From Streptomyces humi (GTDB taxonomy: Bacteria > Actinomycetota > Actinomycetes > Streptomycetales > Streptomycetaceae): a stretch of DNA of 64,000 nucleotides. The stretch covers positions 1 through 64,000 of the forward strand of contig NZ_LBMU02000044.1 in assembly GCF_001005085.2 (NCBI RefSeq), in the 5' to 3' direction. Both the position numbers and the translations under genes were made by a program. Each line of letters starts with the position of its first letter. The first letter of the stretch is position 1. Shown here one piece after another: positions 1-8,731 of this stretch. The notes below the pieces were generated by a model, which worked only from the letters and a program-made list of their open reading frames with translations, searched no databases and was not told the DNA's origin.

Positions 1-43
1 CCCGTCCCCCGTCCCCCGTCCCCCGTCGGCGGACGCCGGCACG
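1..43. repeat. Short CCCGTCC tandem repeat at window edge
   Basis: The first 27 bases are about four copies of a 7-base unit (cccgtcc). The array probably continues to the left of the window. It lies just downstream of the stop codon of the small minus-strand membrane protein gene. No function can be assigned. Confidence 0.6.
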
Positions 44-412
44 TCAGGTGGTGCCGCCGCCCCCGCCGCCGAAGGAGCCGCTGGAACCGGGGTGCCAGCG
101 GCGGCGGGTCTGGTCGCCGCTGGGCCGGGTGGAGACGTTGCCGAGCTGGTGCGGGGTGAGACGGTCGTCGTCATCCGACGCCCGGGGCACCTCGTTCGGC
201 TCGCGCACGCTGCGTTCCTCGCGCACCGGCCCGGTGCTGGGCAGCTTCGGCTGCTCCTCGGGCCGGGGTGCGGGGGACTCCCGCCGCCGCACCCGGATGC
301 CCAGGCGTACGGCCGCGACCAGGGCGGCCGCGATGAGCACGCCACAGACGACGATCGCTGCCGCCCCCGCTGCCGAACCGCCGGCGGCCAGTTGCTGAAG
401 TGTCGTATGCAT
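44..412 (-). CDS. Small single-pass membrane protein, DUF6479-like
   Basis: A 122-residue protein. Residues 10-35 form one clear hydrophobic helix (Ala/Val/Ile-rich, AAAIVVCGVLIAAALVAA), followed by an arginine-rich stop-transfer stretch and a charged, proline-rich cytoplasmic tail that ends in a run of glycines. I chose the ATG at 412, directly before the helix, because upstream codons in this frame lack a membrane-protein composition and would run into the ctaD upstream region. Length and layout resemble the small Streptomyces membrane proteins grouped as DUF6479; this is recall, not a search. It is divergent from ctaD, with about 187 bases between them. Function unknown. Confidence 0.6.
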   Translation of the reverse strand: MHTTLQQLAAGGSAAGAAAIVVCGVLIAAALVAAVRLGIRVRRRESPAPRPEEQPKLPSTGPVREERSVREPNEVPRASDDDDRLTPHQLGNVSTRPSGDQTRRRWHPGSSGSFGGGGGGTT

Positions 413-599
413 GGGCGGCGAGTACCCCCCACCCGGCGTGGAATGCCCGGTCTGCGAGGCGTGGCGGACAGGGCATCGGGCGGGACACCGGTAGCGTCGC
501 CACGCGCACCCGGCGTTCGCGTGCAGCGGCCGGTTTTCCCGGCCGGCGGGCAGGGCACCCGCGAGGCGCTCGTCGCGCCCGGCACGGCTGAGGAGGACC
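413..599. promoter_or_regulatory. Divergent upstream region with 5'-UTR hairpin before ctaD
   Basis: Non-coding gap between the divergent small membrane gene and ctaD. Positions 527-545 hold a 7-bp perfect inverted repeat (CGGCCGG / CCGGCCG) with a TTTTC loop. An AGGAGG ribosome binding site is at 591-596, just before the ctaD ATG. I see no convincing -35/-10 pair. Confidence 0.4.
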
Positions 600-2273
600 A
601 TGACCCAACTGTCGCAACGCGTCCACGAAGAGCCGCCGCCTCCCGCCGCACCGGCGCCCCTCGGACGCAGACTGCTGGGCTGGGCCACCACGACCGACCA
701 CAAGGTGATCGGCCGGCTCTACATGGTGACGGCGTTCTGCTTCTTCCTGTTCGCCGGGCTGCTGGCCCTCGGCATGCGCGCCGAACTGGCCCGCCCCGGC
801 CTTCAGTTCCTCAGCAACGAGACCTACAACGAGTTCGTCACCATCCACGGCACGATCATGATGCTGCTGTTCGCGACCCCGATGTTCGCCGGGTTCACGA
901 ACGCGGTCATGCCGCTCCAGATCGGCGCGCCCGACCTGGCCTTCCCCCGGCTCAACGCGCTGTCGTACTGGATGTACCTGTTCGGCGGGCTGATCGTGGT
1001 CTCCGGATTCCTGGTGCCCGGCGGGGCCGCGTCGTTCGGCTGGTTCGCCTACGCGCCGCTGAACAGCGCGTACCGCTCCCCCGGGGCGGGCGGTGACCTG
1101 TGGACGATGGGGCTGGTGGTCTCGGGCGTGTCCACGACGCTCAGCGCCGTCAACTTCCTCGCCACCGTCATGTGTCTGCGCGCGCCGGGCATGACCATGT
1201 TCCGGATGCCGATGTTCACCTGGAACGTGCTGTTCACGTCCATCCTGGTGCTGCCCGCGTTCCCGGTGCTGACGGCCGCGCTGCTCGCCCTGGAGTGCGA
1301 CCGGAAGTTCGGCTCGCACGTCTTCGACGCGCACAACGGCGGGGCGCTGCTGTGGCAGCACCTGTTCTGGTTCTTCGGGCACCCCGAGGTGTACATCGTG
1401 GCGCTGCCGTTCTTCGGCATCATCTCCGAGATCATCCCGGTGTTCTCGCGCAAGCCGCTGTTCGGCTATCTGCCGATGATCGGGGCGACCACCTCCATCA
1501 CCATGCTGTCCGCGGTGGTCTGGGCGCACCACATGTTCGCCACCGGCGCGGTGCTGCTGCCGTTCTTCTCCCTCATGTCGTTCCTGATCGCGGTGCCGAC
1601 CGGCATCAAGTTCTTCGCGTGGATCGGGACGATGCGCGGGGGCTCGCTCTCGTTCGAGACGCCGATGCTGTGGTCGATGGGCTTCCTCGTGACGTTCCTG
1701 CTCGGCGGGTTGAGCGGGGTGCTGGTCGCGTCGCCGCCGCTGGACTTCCACGTCACCGACTCGTACTTCGTGGTGGCGCACCTGCACTACGTGCTGTTCG
1801 GGACGGTGGTGTTCGCGATGTTCGCCGGGTTCTACTTCTGGTGGCCCAAGTTCACCGGGAAGATGCTCGACGAGCGGTGGGGCAAGGTGCACTTCTGGCT
1901 GCTGTTCCCGGGGTTCCAGCTGACGTTCCTGGTGCAGCACTGGCTCGGGGCGGAGGGCATGCCCCGCCGGTACGCCGACTACCTGCCGACGGACGGGTTC
2001 ACCCTGCTCAACACCGTCTCGTCGGCGGGCGCGTTCCTGCTCGGCGTCTCCACGCTGCCGTTCCTCTACAACGTCTGGCTCACCGCGCACCAGGGCGAGC
2101 AGGTCGAGGAGGACGACCCGTGGGGCTTCGGGCGGGGCCTGGAGTGGGCGACCTCCTGTCCGCCGCCGCGGCACAACTTCGTGGCGCTCCCCCGGGTCAG
2201 GTCGGAGTCACCGGCGTTCGACCTGCACCATCCGGAGGTCGCGCGGAAGCTGGCGGAGGAGGGTCGGCGGTGA
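600..2273 (+). CDS. ctaD: Cytochrome c oxidase subunit I (aa3-type)
   Basis: A 557-residue multi-pass heme-copper oxidase core subunit that reduces O2 and pumps protons in the cytoplasmic membrane. Visible hallmarks are the TTDHK N-terminal motif, the heme a ligand His in FVTIHGTIM, the CuB His and cross-linked Tyr in FGHPEVY, the CuB pair in WAHHMF, and the heme ligands in [10 protein letters not shown]. Length and roughly twelve hydrophobic segments are normal for actinobacterial CtaD. AGGAGG precedes the ATG. The stop codon overlaps the GTG of the subunit IV gene (GTGA). Unusually, ctaC and ctaE are not adjacent, so this is likely a second, accessory copy that shares other subunits encoded elsewhere. 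Regulation is not visible. Confidence 0.95.
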   Translation: MTQLSQRVHEEPPPPAAPAPLGRRLLGWATTTDHKVIGRLYMVTAFCFFLFAGLLALGMRAELARPGLQFLSNETYNEFVTIHGTIMMLLFATPMFAGFTNAVMPLQIGAPDLAFPRLNALSYWMYLFGGLIVVSGFLVPGGAASFGWFAYAPLNSAYRSPGAGGDLWTMGLVVSGVSTTLSAVNFLATVMCLRAPGMTMFRMPMFTWNVLFTSILVLPAFPVLTAALLALECDRKFGSHVFDAHNGGALLWQHLFWFFGHPEVYIVALPFFGIISEIIPVFSRKPLFGYLPMIGATTSITMLSAVVWAHHMFATGAVLLPFFSLMSFLIAVPTGIKFFAWIGTMRGGSLSFETPMLWSMGFLVTFLLGGLSGVLVASPPLDFHVTDSYFVVAHLHYVLFGTVVFAMFAGFYFWWPKFTGKMLDERWGKVHFWLLFPGFQLTFLVQHWLGAEGMPRRYADYLPTDGFTLLNTVSSAGAFLLGVSTLPFLYNVWLTAHQGEQVEEDDPWGFGRGLEWATSCPPPRHNFVALPRVRSESPAFDLHHPEVARKLAEEGRR

Positions 2274-2674
2274 AGGTCGAGGCACTGCTCTTCGGCGGGG
2301 TGGCCGTCTTCTTCGGCGCCGCCGCCGCGCTCTACGGGGTGTGGTCGCACGCCGATCCGGCGGGTACGGCGGCGCTGATCGTGGCGTTCGGGATGGCCTC
2401 GGTGGTGTCGTTCTTCTGCGCGACGCACTATGTGCGCCACGGCTCGCGCCCCCAGGACCGTACCGACGCGGAGGTGGCCGACACCGCCGGGCCGGTGGAG
2501 TTCTTCCCGCCGCACAGTCCCTGGCCGATCGTCACCGCGCTCGGGTTCGCCGTCGCGGCGACCGGTGTGGTGTTCGGGCTGTGGCTGTTCCTCATCGGTT
2601 TCGGCGTTCTGGCCCGGGGGGTCGCGGGGCTGGTGTTCCAGTACGTGAACCGGGGGACTGAGCAGGGGGACTGA
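2270..2674 (+). CDS. ctaF: Cytochrome c oxidase subunit IV, actinobacterial type
   Basis: A 134-residue protein beginning at a GTG that overlaps the ctaD stop, which implies translational coupling. Two hydrophobic segments near the N terminus ([20 protein letters not shown], then a second around residues 28-48) and two near the C terminus flank a short hydrophilic section with an FFPPHSPWP motif. This matches the four-helix actinobacterial subunit IV family. Its last 83 bases overlap the 3' end of the convergent qcrB gene. Family assignment comes from topology and motif recall. Confidence 0.85.
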   Translation: MKVEALLFGGVAVFFGAAAALYGVWSHADPAGTAALIVAFGMASVVSFFCATHYVRHGSRPQDRTDAEVADTAGPVEFFPPHSPWPIVTALGFAVAATGVVFGLWLFLIGFGVLARGVAGLVFQYVNRGTEQGD

Positions 2675-4109
2675 GCGGCCGGCGCGGGGCGCCCGGCCGG
2701 AAGTCGGTCACCGGCCGGTGCCCACTCTCGTAACCCCCGGCGAGGGTCTGCCGCACCAGCCCGGTCTCCTCCCCCTCGACCAGCCGTTCCTGTTCGGCGT
2801 GGAGCAGCGCGCGGCACAGGGCGCGGGTGACGAAGAAGGCCAGCACCGGGCCGACGATCAGGGCGATCCGGAAGATCCAGGTCAGCGCGTTCACCGAGAT
2901 CCGGAAGGTCTGCGCCATCACGTCGTTGCCGCCGGCCAGCACCAGCACGCCGTAGAAGGTGACGCCCGCCGCGCCGAGGCCCGTGCGCACGGGGCGTTCC
3001 CGGGGCCGCTCGCTGAAGTGCTGCTCCTGCCGCCACTCCCCCGTCAGCCGCTGCTCGACGAACGGGTAGGCGTACAGGACGGCGAAGAGCAGCGCGGGCA
3101 GTACGACGGCGGGCAGCAGGACGTTCCACATGAGGGTGTGGCCGGCGAGGTTGGTCTCCCAGGGCGGGACGAGCCGCAGCGAGCCTTCCAGGAAGCCGAC
3201 GTACCAGTCCGGCTGGGAGCCCGTGGACACCTGGTCGGGGCGGTACGGGCCGTACACCCAGACCGGGTTGATCTGGGCGACGCCGGCCAGGGCGACCAGC
3301 AGACCGGCGACGGTGAGGGACAGTCCGATGGAGGAGGCCGAGAACTGCGGGTAGAGCGGCTTCCCCACCACGTTGGAGTTCTTGTGGCCGGGCCCCCGCC
3401 ACTGGGTGTGCTTGAGGTGGAAGACCAGGATCAGGTGGACCGTCACCAGGCCGATCAGCACGCCCGGCAGCAGCAGGATGTGCAGGCTGTACAGCCGGGG
3501 GATGATGTCGTGGCCGGGGAACTCGGAGCCGAAGAAGAGGATGCCCACGTACGTGCCGATGATCGGGATCGACTGCATGATGCCCTCGGCGATCCGCAGC
3601 CCGGTGCCCGAGAGCAGGTCGTCCGGCAGGGAGTAGCCGGCGAAGCCCTCGGCCAGTGCGAGCGCGAAGAGCGTGACGCCGATGACCCAGTTCATCTCGC
3701 GGGGGCGGCGGAACGCTCCGGTGAAGAAGATCCGCAGCAGGTGCACGCCGATCGCGCCGACGAACACCAGCGCGGCCCAGTGGTGGGCCTGCCGCATCAG
3801 CAGGCCGCCACGGACGTCGAAGCTGATGTGGAGGGTGGAGTCGAAGGCCCCGGAGACGGGCTGCCCCTGCAAGGGCGTGTAGGGCCCCTGGTACACGACC
3901 TCCCGCATCTCGGGCTTGAAGAAGAAGGTCAGCCAGACGCCGGTCACCACCAGGACGACCAGGCTGTACAGGGCGATCTCGCCGAGCAGGAAGGACCAGT
4001 GGTCGGGGAAGGCCTTGCGGAGCAGCTGTCCGGCCCCGTCGTGCACGGGCAGCCGGGCGTCGACCGCGTCCGCGAACCTCTCCCCCGCCCCGCCTCGTTC
4101 AGGCTCCAC
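2592..4109 (-). CDS. qcrB: Cytochrome bc1 complex cytochrome b subunit
   Basis: A 505-residue actinobacterial QcrB, the quinol-oxidising membrane subunit that binds two b hemes. Paired heme-ligand histidines are visible: RQAHHW near residue 110 with a partner in IGVHLLRIFF, and LYSLHILLLP with a partner in VTVHLILVFH. The Qo-site region and about nine helices follow, then a proline-rich C-terminal tail that is poorly conserved in this family. The GTG start at 4109 has a GGGAGGAG ribosome binding site about eight bases upstream. The gene is alone: qcrA and qcrC are absent, so this is a second copy paired with the extra ctaD. Its 3' end runs antisense into ctaF for 83 bases. Confidence 0.92.
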   Translation of the reverse strand: MEPERGGAGERFADAVDARLPVHDGAGQLLRKAFPDHWSFLLGEIALYSLVVLVVTGVWLTFFFKPEMREVVYQGPYTPLQGQPVSGAFDSTLHISFDVRGGLLMRQAHHWAALVFVGAIGVHLLRIFFTGAFRRPREMNWVIGVTLFALALAEGFAGYSLPDDLLSGTGLRIAEGIMQSIPIIGTYVGILFFGSEFPGHDIIPRLYSLHILLLPGVLIGLVTVHLILVFHLKHTQWRGPGHKNSNVVGKPLYPQFSASSIGLSLTVAGLLVALAGVAQINPVWVYGPYRPDQVSTGSQPDWYVGFLEGSLRLVPPWETNLAGHTLMWNVLLPAVVLPALLFAVLYAYPFVEQRLTGEWRQEQHFSERPRERPVRTGLGAAGVTFYGVLVLAGGNDVMAQTFRISVNALTWIFRIALIVGPVLAFFVTRALCRALLHAEQERLVEGEETGLVRQTLAGGYESGHRPVTDFRPGAPRRPLSPPAQSPGSRTGTPAPRPPGPERRNR

Positions 4110-4246
4110 CCGACGCTCCTCCCGACGGCCCGCCGCCGTGCTCTCGTCATGCCTTGCCCGTCACGGGCTCGGAGCGGGTTCCCGGCCGGCGCGAAACACT
4201 CGCGCGGCTGGGCGGTGGCACCCGATCGGCTGAGGACGCCGGGACC

Positions 4247-4666
4247 TCAGGTGTTGGGACGGGCCGCGCTGATGTCGCCGAGGGCGGACCGCTCGTCGCG
4301 CTCCATCGCGAGGTCGCCGAGGGCGAGGATGCCCACGGGGCGGTCGCCGTCGACGACCGGGAGGCGCCGGACGGCGTGCTCGCGCATCAGCCGGACCGCC
4401 TGGTCCAGGCTGTCGTCCGGGGTGACGGTGACCAGGTCGGTGCTGGCCGCCTGCATGATCGTGGTCCGGTCGGGGTCGGCGCCCTCGGCGAAGGCCCGCA
4501 CCACCAGGTCGCGGTCGCTCACCAGGCAGCGCAGGTGCCCTTCCTCGGTCACCAGGACCGCGCCGACGTCCTCGTCCCGCATCACCCGGGCGACGGCGGC
4601 CACCGACGCCTGGGGTTCGACGGTCACCAGGTCGCTGGTCATGATGTCGCGTACGTGCTGGGCCAT
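4247..4666 (-). CDS. CBS-domain pair protein
   Basis: A 139-residue protein made almost only of two CBS motifs (residues 7-65 and 72-130). Each has the VRDIM-type opening and the D-x-D/L core (LVSDRDLVVRAFAEG; LALGDLAME). Such stand-alone pairs bind adenine nucleotides and act as energy or redox sensors. ATG at 4666 was chosen because the protein then begins directly at the first CBS domain. It is the last gene of a minus-strand operon, 14 bases after the metallophosphoesterase. CBS, BON and similar small genes are common in low-oxygen or dormancy islands of Streptomyces; that link is inference. Confidence 0.88.
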   Translation of the reverse strand: MAQHVRDIMTSDLVTVEPQASVAAVARVMRDEDVGAVLVTEEGHLRCLVSDRDLVVRAFAEGADPDRTTIMQAASTDLVTVTPDDSLDQAVRLMREHAVRRLPVVDGDRPVGILALGDLAMERDERSALGDISAARPNT

Positions 4667-4680
4667 GACCGGCCCCCTTC

Positions 4681-5466
4681 TCACTGTCGGACGGTGTCTT
4701 CCGGCGACCGGGTACCCGTGGCGCCGGATCCCTCCCCGGGATCGCGGGGATTCAGGGAGTAGACGTGGAAGGCCCGCTCGATCACGGGCTGGGCGACGTT
4801 GCGCACCCGCACTCCGCCGCCGGTCATGCCGTGTTCGGTGCCGGCGTGCGCGTGTCCGTGGACGGCGAGGTCGGCCCCCGCGGTGTCGATGGCCTCGGCG
4901 AGCAGGTAGCTGCCGAGGAACGGGTAGATCTCCAGGGGTTCGCCGGCCAGGGTGTCGGGCACGGGGGCGAAGTGGGTCAGGGCGATCCGTACGTCGCACT
5001 CGCGTCCCCTGAGCTCCTCCAGGGCGGTGCGCAGGCCGTCGGCACGGTGCCGTGAGTACCGTACGAACTCCCGCATCACGGGCTCGCCGAACTCCCCGGC
5101 GCAGCGGCCCACGAACCCGCCGCCGAACCCCTTGGTCCCGGCCACCCCGATCCGCAGACCGCCGTGGGTGACGACGGTGGCCTCGCCCTCCAGGACGTGC
5201 GCGCCGGCGTCCCGCAGGATGGCCGTGATCTCGTCGGGGTGGTCGTCGTGGTGGTCGTGGTTGCCGAGGACGGCGACGACCGGGACGCCCAGGTCCGCGA
5301 TCTCCCCGGCCACCACCCGTGCCTCCTCGGGGGTGCCGTGCCGGGTGAGGTCCCCGGCCAGCAGGAGCACGTCGGCGCAGTCGGGCAGGGTGTCGAAGGC
5401 CGGGCGGAGGGTGCCCCGGCTGTCGGGGCCCAGGTGGATGTCACCGACGGCGGCTACCCGGGTCAT
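4681..5466 (-). CDS. Metallophosphoesterase, calcineurin-like
   Basis: A 261-residue cytoplasmic enzyme with the complete metal-binding signature in order: GDIH at residue 8, GDLT near 38, GNHDHH near 68, a conserved His in LTHFAPVPD, and the HGHAHAG block near 205. The family hydrolyses phosphomonoesters or phosphodiesters with two metal ions; the substrate cannot be inferred. The ATG overlaps the stop of the BON gene (ATGA), so translation is likely coupled. It sits in a five-gene operon with nucleotidyltransferase-like and CBS proteins, which hints at nucleotide-related signalling but does not prove it. Confidence 0.9.
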   Translation of the reverse strand: MTRVAAVGDIHLGPDSRGTLRPAFDTLPDCADVLLLAGDLTRHGTPEEARVVAGEIADLGVPVVAVLGNHDHHDDHPDEITAILRDAGAHVLEGEATVVTHGGLRIGVAGTKGFGGGFVGRCAGEFGEPVMREFVRYSRHRADGLRTALEELRGRECDVRIALTHFAPVPDTLAGEPLEIYPFLGSYLLAEAIDTAGADLAVHGHAHAGTEHGMTGGGVRVRNVAQPVIERAFHVYSLNPRDPGEGSGATGTRSPEDTVRQ

Positions 5467-5705
5467 GGGAGCTCCTCTGGGTGGTCGGGCGGGGCGTTCT
5501 CCGCGACGACGAGATCGCAGTGCACCGGCACGTCCGGGAGTTCGTCGTGGGCGACGCGGAGGATGTCGTCACGGCAGCCGGCCGAGGGGACGGTCCCCGT
5601 CAGCAGGACCGCGCCGCCCCGGATCTCGGCTCGTACCCCCAGTTCGCCGCACTGCCCCGCGGCCAGCCGTTCGGCGACGTGGGCGACGCGGTATTCCAGG
5701 TTCAT
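5463..5705 (-). CDS. Small BON-domain protein
   Basis: An 80-residue protein that fits a single BON domain: a short helix, then RGGAVLLTGTVPSAG (the Gly-rich beta turn typical of BON), another helix, and a final hydrophobic strand. BON domains are proposed to bind phospholipid or other ligands. No signal peptide is visible, so it is likely cytoplasmic. Both ends overlap neighbours by four bases: its start overlaps the nucleotidyltransferase stop and its stop overlaps the metallophosphoesterase start. Confidence 0.8.
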   Translation of the reverse strand: MNLEYRVAHVAERLAAGQCGELGVRAEIRGGAVLLTGTVPSAGCRDDILRVAHDELPDVPVHCDLVVAENAPPDHPEELP

Positions 5706-6352
5706 CGCTCCTCCGGTTCGGGGTCGATGACGTTCAGGCGTTCCAGGAGGTAGAGGAAGGCGGCCGGCATCGGTTCGTCGCCGCAGCGGCGGCGCACCTC
5801 AGGCCAGTCGACCTTCTCGCGCAGCGAGCGGGCCACCGGGAGTACGGCCCCGAAGTCACAGTGGTGTTCGGAGAAGGCGGTGCTCAGGTTGACCACGAGG
5901 TCGGTCGCCGAGAGCACCGGCATGTGCACCGAGTCCACCGGGAGTTCCTCGGCCCGGGACAGCAGGTCCACGGTGACCGGCTGGTGGGCCAGCTCGAAGA
6001 TGATGTCCACGTCCTGGTCGAAACAGGTGGTCTTCACCAGCCAGTCCTCCGGCGGCACCCGCACGGTCAGCCCGGCCGTGCGCAGCGACCCGGCCACCGC
6101 CTCGGCGTCCTCGGGGAGCACGCAGAAGTCGGTGTCGTGCTGGAGGGTGCCGGTACCGCCGTGCGCGTACACCGCGACGCTTCCGGCGAGGGCGAACTTG
6201 TGCCCGGCGCGTTTCAGGATGGCGCCCACCTGTTTGGTGGCCTCCAGGATGGCCTGGCTGCGGTCGGGCGGCAGCCGGTCCGGCGCCGGCTCGGGACCCG
6301 GGGCGGCCTGCTGGAGGTCGGGGGCGCGTTCGTCGCCCGGCGCTTCCGTCAT
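5702..6352 (-). CDS. Nucleotidyltransferase-like protein
   Basis: A 216-residue protein. After a flexible Pro/Asp-rich N terminus come a GS motif in FALAGSVAVYAHGG, an acidic pair in LQHDTDFCV, and a third acidic strand VDIIFEL. This pattern is that of the polymerase-beta-type nucleotidyltransferase fold used by AbiEii-like and related small enzymes. I cannot tell whether it modifies RNA, protein or a small molecule. ATG at 6352 overlaps the stop of the upstream membrane gene. No obvious antitoxin partner is next to it, so a toxin-antitoxin role is not supported by context. Medium-high confidence in fold, low in role. Confidence 0.7.
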   Translation of the reverse strand: MTEAPGDERAPDLQQAAPGPEPAPDRLPPDRSQAILEATKQVGAILKRAGHKFALAGSVAVYAHGGTGTLQHDTDFCVLPEDAEAVAGSLRTAGLTVRVPPEDWLVKTTCFDQDVDIIFELAHQPVTVDLLSRAEELPVDSVHMPVLSATDLVVNLSTAFSEHHCDFGAVLPVARSLREKVDWPEVRRRCGDEPMPAAFLYLLERLNVIDPEPEER

Positions 6353-6993
6353 GGCCGGCTCCCTTCGCGTGCCGCGGTGCGCAGGCAGCGCCGCAGTTCC
6401 TCGGCGTACGGCACGGCGACACCGGCGACGATCACTCCGGCGAGCGCGGCCAGGTACGTGGCGGGCAGCGGCCGCTCCTTGGGGAGCAGCCGCCAGTCCT
6501 CGGGTCCGGTGCCGCCGCGCAGCGCCCTGCGGACCTGGTCGGCGTGGAGACAGGCGGTGAACGAGAGGGCGGTGAGCGGCAGCACCTCCAGGAAGCTGTG
6601 GATGTGCTGCTCGACGGGGCGGACCTCGCGCTCGCCGACGGCCAGCGACACGTCGTAGACGGCGGTCGCCCCGTGGACCAGTGCCGCGCCGCCCATGACG
6701 GTGAGCACGAGCGGGTTGACCCGGGCCAGCAGACCCATGAGCACCGGCACGCCGGTCTCGGTCATCATCAACGCGTGGACCGCGGACTCCCTGGTCCCGC
6801 TGGTGTGCTCGATCCGGGTCCGCCTGTGCATCCACCAGTCCGCGAGGCCGGGCAGTACCCACAGGGGCAGGGCGCCGTAGAGGAGGAACCGCCGGCTCGC
6901 GTCCTCGGTGTCGGTCGATCGGAGCGGGATCCGCAGGTCGTCGGAGCGCCGCCAGTTCCGCCAGGCCTTCCGGGGCAGCAGGCGCAGTGCCAT
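6349..6993 (-). CDS. Integral membrane protein of unknown function
   Basis: A 214-residue protein, first gene of the minus-strand operon. It has four or five hydrophobic stretches (about residues 38-55, 80-115, 135-150 and 180-200). A conserved-looking polar block sits after the first helix: DWWMHRRTRIEHTSG, then ESAVHALMMTETG. The repeated His/Glu residues could bind metal or heme, but I do not recognise the family. ATG at 6993 has a purine-rich site upstream. Its promoter region holds a DevR-like palindrome. Confidence 0.65.
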   Translation of the reverse strand: MALRLLPRKAWRNWRRSDDLRIPLRSTDTEDASRRFLLYGALPLWVLPGLADWWMHRRTRIEHTSGTRESAVHALMMTETGVPVLMGLLARVNPLVLTVMGGAALVHGATAVYDVSLAVGEREVRPVEQHIHSFLEVLPLTALSFTACLHADQVRRALRGGTGPEDWRLLPKERPLPATYLAALAGVIVAGVAVPYAEELRRCLRTAAREGSRP

Positions 6994-7015
6994 GTGAACC
7001 TCCGTGAGGTCGGTC

Positions 7016-7037
7016 TTCGGGGACCCGCATCCCCGGT
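7016..7037. promoter_or_regulatory. Palindrome resembling a DevR/DosR box
   Basis: TTCGGGGACCCGCATCCCCG is an inverted repeat (CGGGGA-N6-TCCCCG). It lies between the divergent five-gene operon and the F420 oxidoreductase gene. It resembles the hypoxia box of DevR/DosR (GGGAC ... GTCCC) but the arms are one base different and the spacing is wider. Control of either neighbour by a DevR-type regulator is inference. Confidence 0.35.
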
Positions 7038-7132
7038 ACCCCTCCTGATCCGTGCGACACGCCGTGCACAACCCGGTGGCCATCGGGTACTCGGCAGCGG
7101 ACCCCAGACGTACACGTGGTTCAGGAGAGACG

Positions 7133-8089
7133 ATGGCGGCCTTCGGATACTTCCTCTCGTGCGAGGAGCACACCCCGGCGGAACTCGTCGAGCAGGCGCG
7201 GATGGCCGAGCAGGCCGGCTTCGAGTCGCTGTGGATATCGGACCACTACCACCCCTGGCACGACGGCCAGGGGCAGAGCCCGTTCGTCTGGTCGGTGATC
7301 GGTGCCCTGTCGCAGGCGGTCTCGCTGCCCGTGGAGACGGCGGTGACCTGCCCGCTGATCCGCACCCATCCCGCCGTGATCGCCCAGGCCGCCGCGACCA
7401 GCGCGGTGCAGCTGGGCGGGCGGTTCCGGCTGGGCGTGGGCACCGGTGAGGCGCTGAACGAGCACATCCTCGGGACCGTCTGGCCGGAGGCTCCGGTGCG
7501 GCTGGAGATGCTGGAGGAGGCCCTACAGATCATCCGGCGGCTGTTCACCGGGGAGCAGGTCAGCCATCGCGGCAAGCACTACACCGTCGAGAACGCGCGG
7601 CTGTACACCGTGCCGGACGAGCCGGTGCCGATCGACGTGTCGGCGTTCGGCCCACAGGCCGCCGAGGTGGCCGCGCGGATCGGCGACGGGCTGATCACGA
7701 TGATGCCCGACGAGTCGCTGGTGGAGCGCTTCCGGCGCGGTGGCGGCGGCACCAGCCCGGTGTACGGCGGGATGAAGGTGTGCTGGGGCACCGACCGGCC
7801 GGAGGCGGTGCGCACCGCGCACCGGCTGTGGGCGAACGAGCGGCTGCCGGGCGAGCTCCCGCAGATCCTGCCGACCCCGCGCCACTTCGAGCAGGCCATG
7901 GACCTGGTCACCGAGGAGCAGGTGGCCGGTTCGGTTCCGTGCGGCGACGATCCGGACGAACACGTCAAGGCGGTCTCCGCGTTCGTCGACGCGGGCTTCG
8001 ACACCGTCTACGTCAACCAGATCGGCAAGGACCAGCAGGGCTTCTTCGACTTCTACCGCACCAAGGTCCTCCCCCGGCTGCGGACCTGA
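7133..8089 (+). CDS. F420-dependent LLM-class oxidoreductase, G6PDH-like family
   Basis: A 318-residue luciferase-like TIM barrel. The first strand GYFLSCEEH, the cofactor-contact segment ESLWISDHYHPWH, and the block GRFRLGVGTGEALNEH are characteristic of the F420-dependent subgroup related to glucose-6-phosphate dehydrogenase Fgd. The substrate is unknown: this clade includes many enzymes that do not use sugar phosphates. I chose ATG 7133, with AGGAGA five bases upstream; an in-frame start at 7052 would add 27 residues without family similarity. It leads a plus-strand redox gene cluster. Confidence 0.85.
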   Translation: MAAFGYFLSCEEHTPAELVEQARMAEQAGFESLWISDHYHPWHDGQGQSPFVWSVIGALSQAVSLPVETAVTCPLIRTHPAVIAQAAATSAVQLGGRFRLGVGTGEALNEHILGTVWPEAPVRLEMLEEALQIIRRLFTGEQVSHRGKHYTVENARLYTVPDEPVPIDVSAFGPQAAEVAARIGDGLITMMPDESLVERFRRGGGGTSPVYGGMKVCWGTDRPEAVRTAHRLWANERLPGELPQILPTPRHFEQAMDLVTEEQVAGSVPCGDDPDEHVKAVSAFVDAGFDTVYVNQIGKDQQGFFDFYRTKVLPRLRT

Positions 8090-8107
8090 CCGCGACAGCA
8101 GCGGAAG

Positions 8108-8731
8108 GTGGTGAACGCCGTGACCGGGTCCGGTTCGACCGACGGCCGCGCGCTCGTCGTCATCGACATGATCAACACGTACGACCACGAGGACGCGGAG
8201 CTGCTGCTGCCCGCCGCGGAGCAGGTGGTGCCCGTCCTGGCGGACCTGATCGGCCGGGCCCGGGACGCGGGCGTGCCGGTGATCTACGCCAACGACAACT
8301 TCGGGCGCTGGCGTTCCCACCACGGCGAACTGGTCGAGACCGCGCTGTCCCGCCCGCACGGCGCGCTGGTCGAACCGATCCGGCCCGACGACGACTCGCT
8401 GTTCGTCGTGAAGGCCCGGCACTCGATCTTCTACGACACCCCCCTGGCCTATCTGCTGTGGCAGCTGGGCATCGGGACGGTGGTGCTGACCGGCCAGGTC
8501 ACCGAGCAGTGCGTCCTGTACTCGGCCCTGGACGCGCACATCCGCCATCTGGAGGTCACGGTGCCGAGGGACGCCGTCGCCTCGATCCATCCGCACCTGG
8601 CGGACGCGGCGCTGGAAATGATGGAGCGCAACATGGACGCCCGGATCGTCCTGGCGAAGGAAGTCGACTTCCTGGGTACCCGGGGGGCCGCACCGGAGGA
8701 AACTCCACGTCAGCCCGGAGGTCGGCCATGA
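8108..8731 (+). CDS. Cysteine hydrolase, isochorismatase-like
   Basis: A 207-residue alpha/beta hydrolase of the isochorismatase superfamily. The catalytic triad is visible: Asp in VVIDMINTY, Lys in FVVKARHSIF, and Cys in TGQVTEQCVLYSALDA. Members include nicotinamidases and amide or ureide hydrolases; the exact substrate cannot be read from the sequence. Two adjacent GTG codons (8108, 8111) and a third at 8120 are possible starts behind GGAAGG. The stop overlaps the ATG of the next gene (ATGA), so translation is coupled to the FAD/Fe-S dehydrogenase. Confidence 0.85.
   Translation: MVNAVTGSGSTDGRALVVIDMINTYDHEDAELLLPAAEQVVPVLADLIGRARDAGVPVIYANDNFGRWRSHHGELVETALSRPHGALVEPIRPDDDSLFVVKARHSIFYDTPLAYLLWQLGIGTVVLTGQVTEQCVLYSALDAHIRHLEVTVPRDAVASIHPHLADAALEMMERNMDARIVLAKEVDFLGTRGAAPEETPRQPGGRP

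Noticed and set aside
2718-5012. 764-codon plus-strand frame across qcrB and the CBS/metallophosphoesterase genes
   Set aside because: It spans several minus-strand genes with clear motifs; its own translation is low-complexity Asp/His/Gln/Arg.
5702-6352. Toxin-antitoxin module with the nucleotidyltransferase as AbiEii-type toxin
   Set aside because: No AbiEi-like antitoxin is next to it, and it overlaps metabolic-type genes on both sides.
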